From Streptomyces sp. SID12488 (GTDB taxonomy: Bacteria > Actinomycetota > Actinomycetes > Streptomycetales > Streptomycetaceae), in contig NZ_JAAGLT010000008.1 of the NCBI RefSeq assembly GCF_010548275.1, positions 1 through 64,000 on the forward strand: a DNA stretch of 64,000 nucleotides. Reading direction: 5' to 3'. This document shows, piece by piece, positions 1 through 8,549 of the stretch. The notes beneath the pieces were generated by a model, which saw only the letters and a program-made list of their open reading frames with translations, did not search any database and was not told the DNA's origin. The translations under genes and the position numbers were made by a program. Within the stretch, counting starts at the first letter, position 1; each line of letters opens with the position of its first letter.

Positions 1-532
1 AGTCGGACGCCACGTTCCCGGTGAAGATCTTCGTGACGGCGAGGTTGGCGCCCTGCAGGATCAGGAACGAGCCCAGGGTGACCAGGAAGCTCGGCAGTCC
101 GGTCTTGATCAGAACCCAGCCGTTGAACGCGCCCACGGCGAGGGAGACGATCAGGGCGACGAACACGCCGGTCCACACGTTCATCGACAGCTGGAAGCTG
201 AGGATCGCGGCGGTCAGCGCCGAGGTCGTGACCGCGACACCGGCGGACAGGTCGAACTCCCCGCCGATCATCAACAGGGCCACCGGCAACGCCATGATGC
301 CCATCACGGACGCCTGGTAGAGCACCGTCGCCAGCGCGCTCGTCTCACGGAACGAAGGCGCCGCCGCGAAGAAGAACAGGTACACACCGATCGCCGCGAT
401 CAACGCACCCACCTCGGGGCGACCGAGCAGCCTGCGCCCCAGGGACCGCTGGTTGGTGCGCCCGTCCTTCTGAGCGGCCGGCGGAGCCGGCGGCGAGGAA
501 CTCGCCGCCGGAGCCGTTGCCTGACTCGACAT
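1..532 (-). CDS. Sugar (inositol-type) ABC transporter permease, partial
   Basis: This is the N-terminal part of an integral membrane permease of the ribose/inositol (RbsC-like) ABC importer family, and it runs off the left edge of the window. After a Ser/Ala/Pro-rich cytoplasmic tail of about 30 residues, several hydrophobic segments follow, and the family hallmark GGEFDLSAG is readable after the second of them. The ATG at 530-532 overlaps the stop of the binding-protein gene by one base (TGATG), so the two are translationally coupled. An ATPase gene would be expected nearby but is not in view. Import of inositol is inferred from the adjacent iol genes; another sugar is possible. Confidence 0.85.
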   Translation of the reverse strand, partial: MSSQATAPAASSSPPAPPAAQKDGRTNQRSLGRRLLGRPEVGALIAAIGVYLFFFAAAPSFRETSALATVLYQASVMGIMALPVALLMIGGEFDLSAGVAVTTSALTAAILSFQLSMNVWTGVFVALIVSLAVGAFNGWVLIKTGLPSFLVTLGSFLILQGANLAVTKIFTGNVASD

Positions 533-1536
533 CACCGAGTGCCCTTCGCGGCGAACGCGGCCACGGCGTCGGCGTTGTCCTTGGTGATGAAGGCCGGGCC
601 GGTGAGGACGGGTGCGGTGCCGCCGCCGCTGAAGTTGCCGTTGGTCTTGTAGAGCCACAGGGAGTCGACGGAGAGGTAGCCCTGGAGGTAGGGCTGCTGG
701 TCCACCGCGAACTGGATGCTGCCGTCCTGGACGGCCGTCACCAGGTCTTTGTTGAGGTCGAACGTGGCGATCTTGGCCTTGCTGTTCGCGTCGGACACCG
801 ACTGGATCGCGGTCAGGGCGAACGGGGCGCCGAGGGTGACGACCTCGTCGATGGACTTGTCCTGGTTGAGCTTCGCGGTGATCGTCGACTTCACGGACGG
901 CATGTCGGTGCCGTTGACGTAGAGGTTGTCGGTCTTGCCGGCGAAGCCCTTCTTCAGGCCGGCGCAGCGGGCCTCGAGGGCGACATGGCCCTGTTCCTGG
1001 ACGACGCACAGGGCGTGCTTGGCGCCGAGCTGGTTGAGGCGTTCGCCGAAGGCCTGGCCGGCGATGTTCTCGTCCTGGCCGAAGTACTCCAGCATGCCGA
1101 GCTTCTTCCAGTCGTCGAGGCCCGCGTTGAAGCCGACGACGGGAATGCCCGCGGCGGTGGCCTTGGCCACGGCGTCCTTCATGGCGTCGGGCTTGGCCGC
1201 GGTGAGCGCGATGCCGTCGACCTTCTGGTCGATCGCGTTCTGCACAAGGTTGGCCTGGTTGCCGGCGCTCGGGTCGCTGGAGTAGATGAGCTTGATGTTG
1301 TCCTTGGCGGCAGCGGCTTCGGCGCCCTTGCGGATCAGGTCCCAGAAGGTGTCACCGGGGGCGGCGTGGGTGATCATCGCGACCGTCATCCGGGGGGTGT
1401 CGGCCTTGCCCGCGGAAGCGGCGGCACCGCTTTCCTCGGACTTCTTGCCGCCGGAGCTGCTGGAACAGCCGGTGGCAAGCAGGGCCCCGGTGATGGCGAC
1501 GGCGGCCAGAGTGGCGGCTCGGTGGTTTCTGTACAT
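532..1536 (-). CDS. Sugar ABC transporter substrate-binding lipoprotein
   Basis: Periplasmic-binding-protein-like domain of the RbsB/IbpA class, 334 aa, which captures sugar outside the membrane for the downstream permease. A lipoprotein signal peptide with lipobox LLATGC puts the anchoring cysteine at residue 24, followed by a Ser/Gly linker. The motif ITHAAPGDTFW followed by KGAEAAA is typical of this family's N-lobe. The start is ATG at 1536, preceded by GAGG; the open frame extends further upstream but lacks coding character there. It is the first gene of a separate transcription unit, with a dyad box 268-294 bp upstream that resembles the one at the iolC promoter. Inositol or a derivative is the inferred ligand. 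Confidence 0.88.
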   Translation of the reverse strand: MYRNHRAATLAAVAITGALLATGCSSSSGGKKSEESGAAASAGKADTPRMTVAMITHAAPGDTFWDLIRKGAEAAAAKDNIKLIYSSDPSAGNQANLVQNAIDQKVDGIALTAAKPDAMKDAVAKATAAGIPVVGFNAGLDDWKKLGMLEYFGQDENIAGQAFGERLNQLGAKHALCVVQEQGHVALEARCAGLKKGFAGKTDNLYVNGTDMPSVKSTITAKLNQDKSIDEVVTLGAPFALTAIQSVSDANSKAKIATFDLNKDLVTAVQDGSIQFAVDQQPYLQGYLSVDSLWLYKTNGNFSGGGTAPVLTGPAFITKDNADAVAAFAAKGTR

Positions 1537-1803
1537 GTCCCTCGCACCTCGCTGTGCTGGTAAGGATGGCTTTGTGTCGGGCGGTGTGGAGCGGCTTCGG
1601 GTATGTGCCTGGCCGGTGTCCGCAGCGTGTGACAGACACCGGCTGAGGGTGTGGGATGACTCCGCGGTGATGGCCGGAGCCGGCGGGTCGGCGGCCGCGG
1701 TCAGCGGATGTGCCCTCGGGCCGCGGGGCCGGTGGGCGGGAGCGCCTGCCGGCGGCGGAGCGTCGCGCTCGGTGGTCTTGGTGCGGACCACCCGGCTAAC
1801 TCA

Positions 1804-1830
1804 CTAGAGCGCTTTATTAGCGCGCTCTAG
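1804..1830. promoter_or_regulatory. Inverted-repeat operator upstream of the binding-protein gene
   Basis: The half-sites CTAGAGCGC (1804-1812) and GCGCTCTAG (1822-1830) form a 9-bp perfect dyad with a 9-bp spacer. The right-hand 13 bp, TAGCGCGCTCTAG, recur identically at 10466-10478 in front of iolC and the LacI gene. The rest of the 538-bp gap (1537-2074) shows no convincing gene. The likely binder is the LacI protein encoded at 10581; this is inference from site sharing. Confidence 0.7.
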
Positions 1831-2074
1831 TTGGCGTAACTATGGATCCGGCCACCAGTGATGTCAATAACCTTGTCAGGACGTATCGACAAGGTCTGTG
1901 CGCTCTGACGTTCCGGTCGTTGCTGCCGAGGTGCTTGGCCCTGACAGGGGCACCGCATGGGTCGCCACGGTGCCACGGAGCGGTGTGAGTGGTGCCAGGG
2001 CGGAGGCGGAACGCTGGGCACGGTGGGGCGCCGGTCGTCACCGCTTGACCGGGGTCGGTCGGCCAAGGCTTCGC

Positions 2075-2941
2075 TCAGGAAGCGAGTTCCTTGCGGATGC
2101 GGTCGAGCATGAAGGCGGAGGATTCGTGGGCTCGTTCCTCCCAGGCGAAGACGCAGGCGGTGGCGACACCGTCGAAGTCCAGCTCGCGCAGGGTGCCGAA
2201 GAAGGCGTTCCAGTCGACCTCGCCCTGGCCGATGTCCAGGTGCTGATGGATACGGGCGGTGGTGCCGGGCGGGTTGAGGATGTAGCGCAGCCCCGAGGAT
2301 CCCTTGTGGTTGAACGAGTCGGCGATGTGCACATGCTGGAGCTTGTCGCCCGCATGACGCATCATCGCCGCGATGTCGGCCGACGGATCGGCTCCGGACA
2401 GATGGAAGGAGTGCGGGGCGCAGTAAAGGTAGTTCACCCAGGGCTTGTTGACAGCGCGAACCAGGTCGACCGCTGGGGTGTTCTCCTCGCAGAAGTCGTC
2501 CGGGTGCGCCTCCAGGTTCAGTGCGATGCCCTCCCGCTCGAACAGCGGCAGCAGTTCCTCCAGTGAGCGCCAGAAGGCGGCCTCGCTCTCGGCGGCGCGC
2601 TCGGGGCGGCCGTTGAACTCCGAGTTCATCAGTGGGCATTCGAGGTCGGCGGTGATCTCGATCATCCGCTTCCAGTAGCGGATGGCGGTCTGCCGCTCGG
2701 TTTCGTCCGGCGAGGACCACTTGTACAGCGGCAGCACCGAGGAGAGTTGAACTCCGTGTGTGCGCAGGGAGTTCTTCAGTTCCGCGATCCGCTCGTCGTC
2801 CGCGCGCGGATGCAGGAAGAACGGCATGAAGTCGTCGCGCGGCGACAACTCGATGTACTCGTAGCCGAGTTCGGCCACCGTGCGCACCATGTCGTCGATC
2901 GGCAGGTGGCGGAACATGTACGGGTCGAGGGAGATCTTCAC
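2075..2941 (-). CDS. Sugar phosphate isomerase/epimerase, IolI-like TIM barrel
   Basis: Xylose-isomerase-like (AP_endonuc_2) TIM-barrel protein of 288 aa. The N-terminus MKISLDPYMFRHLP leads into the barrel, and metal-ligand candidates are seen in NLEAHPDDF, HVHIAD and the late GEVDW. Members of this fold in iol clusters act as inosose isomerase or dehydratase. The start is GTG at 2941, overlapping the stop of the upstream dehydrogenase by four bases (GTGA), so it ends a tightly coupled operon. Two TIM-barrel genes exist here; this one is assigned IolI-like because the other (3993-4991) carries the IolE-like signature. The precise reaction is not proven. Confidence 0.75.
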   Translation of the reverse strand: MKISLDPYMFRHLPIDDMVRTVAELGYEYIELSPRDDFMPFFLHPRADDERIAELKNSLRTHGVQLSSVLPLYKWSSPDETERQTAIRYWKRMIEITADLECPLMNSEFNGRPERAAESEAAFWRSLEELLPLFEREGIALNLEAHPDDFCEENTPAVDLVRAVNKPWVNYLYCAPHSFHLSGADPSADIAAMMRHAGDKLQHVHIADSFNHKGSSGLRYILNPPGTTARIHQHLDIGQGEVDWNAFFGTLRELDFDGVATACVFAWEERAHESSAFMLDRIRKELAS

Positions 2942-3957
2942 GCGGCACCTCCGTAGAGCGCGGGCCTGGGCTTCATGTCGGCGGCGACGACGGCGCCGTC
3001 GGACTGGAGGGAGGAGACGGCCGCGTCGGTGATGACAGTCGCCGCGTAACCGTCCCAGGCGGAAGGCCCGGTGGGCTCGGCACCCGTCGCGACGCCGGCG
3101 ATCCACTCACGGAACTCGGTGTCGAAGGCCTCGGCGAAGCGGGCCTTCCAGTCCTGCGGTACGGCGCTGCTGTGCTGTCCGGCGGTACGGACGGCGACGG
3201 CTGCCGGGGTGGGCAGCCGCACGAGACCGTCCTCGCCGACCACCTCGCACTGGATGTCGTAGCCGTACTGGCAGTTGACGAAGACCTCCAGATCGATCCG
3301 GACACCGCTCGCGGTCTCGAAGAGCATGATCTGTGGGTCCTTCAGGTGCTCGAACCGCTTGCTCGTGGCGCGCGGAGTGATCACCTGGGCGGAGACGATC
3401 TCATCGTCCAGCAGCCAGCGCAGTACGTCGATCTCGTGGACGGCGGTGTCCTGCGCGGCCATCGGGGAGGTGTACGCGTCCGGGACGGTCGGGTTGCGGT
3501 GCGCGCAGTGCACGATCAGAGGCGTACCGAGGGATCCTGAGGTCAGGACGGCCTTCATCTGCCGGTAGCCGGGATCGAAGCGGCGCATGAAGCCGACCTG
3601 GACCAGACGGCGGCCGTGGGCGCGCTCGGCCTCGACGACGCGCAGACAGTCCTCGGTGGTGGTGGCCAGCGGCTTCTCGCAGAAAACGGGCTTGCCGGCC
3701 GCGATGGCGTTGAGCACATGCTCGGCGTGGGTCGGGCCCCAGGAGGTGACGAGGACGGCGTCCACGTCGGGGGAGGCGATCAGATCGGCACCGGTGGGCA
3801 GCGCGACGGCGCCCAGCCGGGCGGCGACCTCCGCGGCACGCTCGGCGTCGATGTCGGTCACGGCGGAGACCTGCGCCTCTGTGACGACCTCGGCCAGGCG
3901 TCGTATGTGGTCCTGGCCGATCATTCCGGCGCCGATGACGCCTACACGTACAGTCAT
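2938..3957 (-). CDS. iolG: Gfo/Idh/MocA oxidoreductase, probable inositol 2-dehydrogenase
   Basis: NAD(P)-dependent sugar dehydrogenase of 339 aa. The Rossmann motif GVIGAGMIG is at residues 6-14 and the family EKP lysine motif at about 94-96. The catalytic pair Asp170/His174 in the context DTAVHEID matches the K-D-H triad known in IolG. In the iol pathway the enzyme oxidises myo-inositol to scyllo-inosose. The start is ATG at 3957 with AGGA upstream. An upstream in-frame ATG at 3996 reads through poorly coding sequence and is less likely. It overlaps the downstream isomerase gene by four bases and follows the iolE-like gene by 35 bp. Gfo/Idh proteins are diverse, so the substrate rests on context. 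Confidence 0.8.
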   Translation of the reverse strand: MTVRVGVIGAGMIGQDHIRRLAEVVTEAQVSAVTDIDAERAAEVAARLGAVALPTGADLIASPDVDAVLVTSWGPTHAEHVLNAIAAGKPVFCEKPLATTTEDCLRVVEAERAHGRRLVQVGFMRRFDPGYRQMKAVLTSGSLGTPLIVHCAHRNPTVPDAYTSPMAAQDTAVHEIDVLRWLLDDEIVSAQVITPRATSKRFEHLKDPQIMLFETASGVRIDLEVFVNCQYGYDIQCEVVGEDGLVRLPTPAAVAVRTAGQHSSAVPQDWKARFAEAFDTEFREWIAGVATGAEPTGPSAWDGYAATVITDAAVSSLQSDGAVVAADMKPRPALYGGAA

Positions 3958-3992
3958 GTCATGTCCTAATCGAGGGGGCGGGAGAGGCGGGC

Positions 3993-4991
3993 TCATGCCA
4001 CCGTGGGCGGTGTTGTGCAGTCACCGGCACGCATGGGCGCGAACTGCCGTCCGAGCACTGGGCGTCGAGCCCCGCTGAGCCCGTGTTCGGCCAGGTGCTC
4101 CCGGGTGCGTACGGCGATGGGGAGCGGCACCTCGGGCGCGCACGGGTACAGGTCCTGCTCGACGATCACGAACAACTCGGCGTCGAGCTTGCTCAGTTCG
4201 GCGACCACGTCAGCGGGGTCGGGCACGCCGGCGGGCGGCGTCACACACACCCCGCGCTTGACGGCCTCCCCGAAGGACAGGTCCTCGGCGGCGACCTGGG
4301 CGAGGACGGCCGGGTCCATCTGCTTGATGTGGACGTATCCGACGCGCTCGCCGAACCGGCGTATCAGGTCGAGGTTGTCACCGCCGCCGTAGGCCACGTG
4401 GCCGGTGTCCAGGCACAGGTTGGTGTACCGGGAGTCGGACTCGTTGAGCAGGCGCTCGATCTCCGGCTGGGTCTGGATGTGGCTGTCGGCGTGCGGGTGG
4501 ACGACGAGCCGTACGTCGTACTCGTCGAGGAGGAGCCGGCCGAGCCGGTCGGCGGCGCGGCCGAAGCCGGCCCACTGCTCGGCGGTCAGTTCCGGCGACT
4601 CGGTGAACGCGCCGGTCTTCTCGTCCCGGTACATCGGCGGGATGAGGACGAGGTGGTGGGCGCCCGCGGCAGCCGTGAGCGTGGCGACCTGGCGGACATG
4701 GGCGAGCATCTCGTCCCATGCCTCCGGACGGTGCAGCGCGCCGAACGCGGTGCCACCGGACACCTGCAGGCCGCGGGCGTCGAGCTCCTCCTTCAGCCGC
4801 TGCGGGTCGGTGGGGAGGTAGCCGTACGGGCCGAGCTCCAGCCACTTGTAGCCGGCCTCTGCCAGCTCGTCGAGGAAGCGGGTGGGCGAGACCTGGTGCT
4901 CGTCATCGGAGAACCACACGCCCCAGGAGTCGGGCGCGGAGCCGAGACACAGGTTGCCCACGGTGGTACGGAGGGATGCCGTCGTTGCCAT
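3993..4991 (-). CDS. iolE: Probable inosose dehydratase, IolE-like TIM barrel
   Basis: AP_endonuc_2-family TIM barrel of 332 aa, inferred to dehydrate scyllo-inosose to the trihydroxycyclohexane-dione that IolD opens. Readable signatures are GSAPDSWGVWF near the N-terminus, VVHPHADSHIQ, CLDTGH, and the late VEQDLYP, which carries the C-terminal acidic metal ligand typical of IolE and its relatives. GAAGGAC precedes the ATG at 4991. It lies 12 bp after iolA and 35 bp before iolG in the same operon. The C-terminal 40 residues beyond the barrel (SGARRPVLGRQFAP...) look like a lineage-specific tail. An alternative is a generic sugar-phosphate epimerase. Confidence 0.75.
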   Translation of the reverse strand: MATTASLRTTVGNLCLGSAPDSWGVWFSDDEHQVSPTRFLDELAEAGYKWLELGPYGYLPTDPQRLKEELDARGLQVSGGTAFGALHRPEAWDEMLAHVRQVATLTAAAGAHHLVLIPPMYRDEKTGAFTESPELTAEQWAGFGRAADRLGRLLLDEYDVRLVVHPHADSHIQTQPEIERLLNESDSRYTNLCLDTGHVAYGGGDNLDLIRRFGERVGYVHIKQMDPAVLAQVAAEDLSFGEAVKRGVCVTPPAGVPDPADVVAELSKLDAELFVIVEQDLYPCAPEVPLPIAVRTREHLAEHGLSGARRPVLGRQFAPMRAGDCTTPPTVA

Positions 4992-5003
4992 GGTGTACGT
5001 CCT

Positions 5004-6500
5004 TCAGCTGGAGGTGGGGAAGTTGAAGCCGGCGTTCACCTGCTGCTTGGGCTGGGGCCAGCGGGTGGTGACGACCTTGGGGCGGGTGTAGAAGCGGACG
5101 CCCTCGGGGCCGTGGACGGGGGAGTCACCGATGAGGGAGTCCTTCCAGCCGCCGAAGGAGTAGTACGACATGGGCACCGGGACGGGGACGTTGATGCCGA
5201 TCATGCCGACCTTGACCCGGCGCTGGAAGCGGCGCGCGGCCTCGCCGCTGCCGGTGAACAGGGCGGTCCCGTTGCCGTACGGATTGGCGTTGATGAGGTC
5301 GATGGCCTCGTCGAGCGAGTCGACCCGGACGACGGCGAGGACCGGTCCGAACAGCTCTTCCTTGTAGGCGTCCATCTCGACGGTGACCCGGTCGAGCAGG
5401 GACGGCCCGGTGAAGAAGCCCTCCTCGTGGCCGTCGACCTTGAGGCCGCGTCCGTCCACGACGACGGAGGCGCCCTGCGTCGCCGCGACGCCGACGGCGT
5501 TCTCGACGCGCTCCTGCGACGCCCTGGTGACGAGCGGCCCCATCTCGGTGCCGGGCACGTCACCGGGCCCGACCCTGACCTCGCGGGCCTTGCGCTCCAG
5601 CACCTCGACGAGGGAGTCGGCGGCGTCACCCACGGCCACGGCGACCGAGACGGCCATGCAGCGTTCGCCGGCGGAGCCGTAGGCGCCCGCGGTGATGTGG
5701 TTGGCGGTGAACTCGAGGTCGGCGTCGGGCAGGACGACGGCGTGGTTCTTGGCGCCGCCGAGGGCCTGTACGCGCTTGCCGTGCGAAGTGGCCTGCTCGT
5801 GCACGTACTTGGCGATCGGTGTCGAGCCGACGAAGGACACGGCCTCGATGTCGGGGTGGGTGAGGATCGCGTCGACTGCGTCCTTGCCGCCGTGGATGAC
5901 GTTGAAGACGCCGTCGGGGAGGCCTGCCTTCTTGTACAGCCCGGCCACGAAGTTGGCGGCGGACGGGTCGCGCTCGCTCGGCTTGAGGATGAAGGTGTTG
6001 CCGGTGGCGATAGCCATGGGATGCATCCAAAGAGGCACCATGGCAGGGAAGTTGAAGGGCGTGATGCCCGCGACGACACCCAGCGGCTGCCGAAAGTCGT
6101 GCACGTCGACGCCGCGCGACACCTGGTCGGAGAAGGATCCCTTGAGTACGTCTCCGAGCCCGCACGCGAACTCGACGACCTCCCGGCCGCGGGTGATCTC
6201 GCCGCGTGCGTCGTCGACCGTCTTGCCGTGCTCGGCGGAGATGATCCGGCCCAGCTCCTCCTCGTGCTCGACGAGCAACTGGCGGAAGGCGAACATCACT
6301 TGGGTGCGCTGCGCGAGCGAGGACTCCGACCACGTCTCGAACGCGGCGGTGGCGGCCACCACGGCCGCATCGACCTCGGCGGCGCCGCCGAGCACGACCC
6401 GCGCCTGTTCCTGGCCGGTGGCCGGGTTGAACACCGGCGCGGTGGCGGAGGTGCCTGCGGTGACCGGGGACCCGTTGATCCAGTGCTGGATGGTGGTCAT
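5004..6500 (-). CDS. iolA: CoA-acylating methylmalonate-semialdehyde dehydrogenase
   Basis: Aldehyde dehydrogenase superfamily protein of 498 aa that converts malonic or methylmalonic semialdehyde with CoA and NAD to acetyl- or propionyl-CoA, the last iol step; it can also serve valine breakdown. The N-terminal HWINGSPV, the cofactor region GITPFNFPAMVPLWM and the MMSDH signature GSAGERCMA with catalytic Cys281 are all visible. Asn150 of the ALDH family is present in TPFNFP. AAGGAC precedes the ATG at 6500. It sits 13 bp after iolD and 12 bp before the iolE-like gene. Confidence 0.92.
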   Translation of the reverse strand: MTTIQHWINGSPVTAGTSATAPVFNPATGQEQARVVLGGAAEVDAAVVAATAAFETWSESSLAQRTQVMFAFRQLLVEHEEELGRIISAEHGKTVDDARGEITRGREVVEFACGLGDVLKGSFSDQVSRGVDVHDFRQPLGVVAGITPFNFPAMVPLWMHPMAIATGNTFILKPSERDPSAANFVAGLYKKAGLPDGVFNVIHGGKDAVDAILTHPDIEAVSFVGSTPIAKYVHEQATSHGKRVQALGGAKNHAVVLPDADLEFTANHITAGAYGSAGERCMAVSVAVAVGDAADSLVEVLERKAREVRVGPGDVPGTEMGPLVTRASQERVENAVGVAATQGASVVVDGRGLKVDGHEEGFFTGPSLLDRVTVEMDAYKEELFGPVLAVVRVDSLDEAIDLINANPYGNGTALFTGSGEAARRFQRRVKVGMIGINVPVPVPMSYYSFGGWKDSLIGDSPVHGPEGVRFYTRPKVVTTRWPQPKQQVNAGFNFPTSS

Positions 6501-6513
6501 GTCAGGGGTGTCC

Positions 6514-8397
6514 TTACAGGTAGTGGCGCTGGTCGAGCTTGTGGGAGGCGTACGTCTCGTACGCGGCGCGGGTGGAGTCCAGGGCGGAGGTCTGGGCGAC
6601 GGGGACGTCCCACCAGCCGTGGCCGGGCGGGTTCGGCCCGTAGAGGTCGGTCTCGACGTGCACGACCGTGGTGCGGGTGGCTGCCTTGGCCTTCTCCATC
6701 GCGGCGCGGAACTCGTCGACGGAGGTGGCGTGCAGCACGTCCGCGCCCAGGCTGGAGGCGTTCGCGGCGAGGTCGACGGGGAGGACATCGCCGTCGAGCT
6801 GTCCCGAATCGCCGTCGCGGTAGCGGTACTTGGTGCCGAACCGCTGCGAGCCGAGCGACTCGGAGAGCGCCCCGATGGAGGCGAAGCCGTGGTTCTGGAC
6901 GAGGACGACGATGACCTTCAGGCCTTCGGAGATCATGGTCACGATCTCCTGAGCCATCATCAGATACGAGCCGTCGCCCACGAGTACGACGACCTCGCGC
7001 GAGGGGTCGGCCATCTTCGCGCCGAGGCCGGCGGCGACCTCGTAGCCCATGCAGGAGTACGCGTACTCGACGTGGTAGGCCTTCGGATCCCGCGCCCGCC
7101 ACAGCTGTTGCAGGTCGCCGGGCATGGAGCCGGCCGCGTTGATGACGACGTCACGGTCGCCGAGGACGTCGTTGAGGGCGCCGAGGATCTGGGTCTGGGC
7201 GGGGAGGCGGCCGGTGGTGCGCTCCGGTGCGAAGCACTCCTCCTCGATCTCCCTTGTACGGGCGACGAGTTGGCGTGTCCGGTTCCGGTACTCCTGGTCC
7301 ACATCCCAGTCCGCCAGCGCTCCGGCGAGGGCCTGGATGCCGAGGCGGGCATCCGCGACGAGGGGCTCCGCCGAGTGTTTCACGGCATCCAGGCGGGCGA
7401 TGTTGAGGTTGACGAAGGTGACGTCGGGGTTGGCGAAGACGGTGTGGCTGGCGGTGGTGAAGTCCGAGTACCGGGTGCCGATGCCGAGGACGACATCGGC
7501 ATCGCGGGCCAGCTCGTTGGCCGCGTACGAGCCGGTCGAGCCGAGGCCCCCGACCGCGTACGGGTGGTCCCACGGCACCGCGCCCTTGCCGGCGTGGGTG
7601 TCGGCGACGGGGATGCCGGTGGCCTCGGCGAAGGCGCGCAGCGTGGTCTCGGAACCGGAGTAGACGGCGCCGCCGCCGGCCACGATCAGGGGTTTCTTCG
7701 CGCTGCGGAGAAGGGCGGCGGCCCGCTCGACGGCGGCCGGCTCGGGCACCGGGCGGCCCACGTGCCACACCCGCCGCCGGAAGAACGCGACGGGCCAGTC
7801 GTACGCCTCAGCCTGCACGTCCTGTGGCAGGGCGAGGGTGACGGCGCCGGTCTCGACGGGATCGGTGAGCACCCGCATGGCGGCCAGCGCGGCCGGGATC
7901 AGCTGCTCGGGCCTGGATATGCGGTCGAAGTACTTCGACACGGCGCGGAAGGCGTCGTTGACGGTGATGTCCCCGCCCCGGGTGTCCTCCAGCTGCTGGA
8001 GCACGGGGTCGGCGGCGCGAGTGGCGAACATGTCGGACGGCAGCAGCAGCACCGGGATGCGGTTGGTGGTGGCCAGCGCGGCGCCGGTGATCATGTTCGT
8101 CGAGCCGGGGCCGGTCGATGCCGAGCAGGCGAAGGTCGCCAGCCGGTCGCGCATCTTCGCGTAGGCCACCGACGCGTGGACCATGCCCTGCTCGTTGCGG
8201 GCCAGGTAGTAGGGGAGATCGGCCTCTTGGGTGACGGCGGCCTGGAGGAGCGCCTGCCCGAGACCGGCCACGTTGCCGTGCCCGAAGATGCCCCACACGC
8301 CGGGGATCAGCCGCTGCTCCTGGCCGTCGCGCTCGCTGTGCTGGTTCGCCAGGAAGCGGACCAGGGCCTGCGCGGTGGTGAGCCGGATCGTTTCCAT
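6514..8397 (-). CDS. iolD: Trihydroxycyclohexane-1,2-dione hydrolase (IolD)
   Basis: Thiamine-diphosphate enzyme of 627 aa that opens the cyclohexane-dione ring to 5-deoxyglucuronate. The order is the pyrimidine-binding domain (GVWGIFGHGNVAGLG, then YLARNEQGMVHASVAYAK with the conserved Glu), the central domain (KPLIVAGGGA), and the pyrophosphate-binding domain with VGDGSYLMMAQEI and a distal Asn-containing NHGFASIG. These stretches are specific to IolD rather than to general acetolactate-synthase-like enzymes. The ATG at 8397 overlaps the stop of the iolB remnant (TGATG). Its product would be the substrate of the missing IolB. Confidence 0.94.
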   Translation of the reverse strand: METIRLTTAQALVRFLANQHSERDGQEQRLIPGVWGIFGHGNVAGLGQALLQAAVTQEADLPYYLARNEQGMVHASVAYAKMRDRLATFACSASTGPGSTNMITGAALATTNRIPVLLLPSDMFATRAADPVLQQLEDTRGGDITVNDAFRAVSKYFDRISRPEQLIPAALAAMRVLTDPVETGAVTLALPQDVQAEAYDWPVAFFRRRVWHVGRPVPEPAAVERAAALLRSAKKPLIVAGGGAVYSGSETTLRAFAEATGIPVADTHAGKGAVPWDHPYAVGGLGSTGSYAANELARDADVVLGIGTRYSDFTTASHTVFANPDVTFVNLNIARLDAVKHSAEPLVADARLGIQALAGALADWDVDQEYRNRTRQLVARTREIEEECFAPERTTGRLPAQTQILGALNDVLGDRDVVINAAGSMPGDLQQLWRARDPKAYHVEYAYSCMGYEVAAGLGAKMADPSREVVVLVGDGSYLMMAQEIVTMISEGLKVIVVLVQNHGFASIGALSESLGSQRFGTKYRYRDGDSGQLDGDVLPVDLAANASSLGADVLHATSVDEFRAAMEKAKAATRTTVVHVETDLYGPNPPGHGWWDVPVAQTSALDSTRAAYETYASHKLDQRHYL

Positions 8398-8549
8398 CAC
8401 TGGTTCTCCTCGGCGCCGAAGGGCAGCCGGTCGTCGATGTCCTGCGTGTCCCAGATCGTGCGCACCCACCCGGGTGCCGGGTCGTCGCAGATCAGCCACG
8501 CACGGTCCTGACCCGGACCTGCCAGGTGGTACCTGCCCGTGGCGCTCAC
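8397..8549 (-). pseudogene. iolB: iolB remnant: C-terminal 50 residues only
   Basis: A 50-codon frame between the aldolase and iolD genes. Its residues AGPGQDRAWLICDDP followed by WVRTIWDTQDIDDRLPFG match, from family memory, the C-terminus of 5-deoxyglucuronate isomerase, which is normally about 270-300 aa. The preceding residues GRYHL resemble the start of the YHLNVMAGPG motif with the middle missing. A GTG at 8549 overlaps the aldolase stop by four bases, so the fragment could still be translated. The isomerase active-site cupin is absent, so it should not function. The alternative is an unrelated small protein, which is unlikely given the position in the operon. Confidence 0.72.

Noticed and set aside
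517..1563. Long plus-strand open frame opposite the binding-protein gene
   Set aside because: It is the antisense shadow of a high-GC gene: Val/Gly/Leu/Asp-rich composition, no family motifs, and the minus strand holds a clear lipoprotein.
4083..8511. Two plus-strand open frames of over 900 codons opposite iolA, iolD and the iolE-like gene
   Set aside because: They are antisense shadows produced by strong third-position GC bias; the opposite strand encodes recognised enzymes with catalytic motifs.
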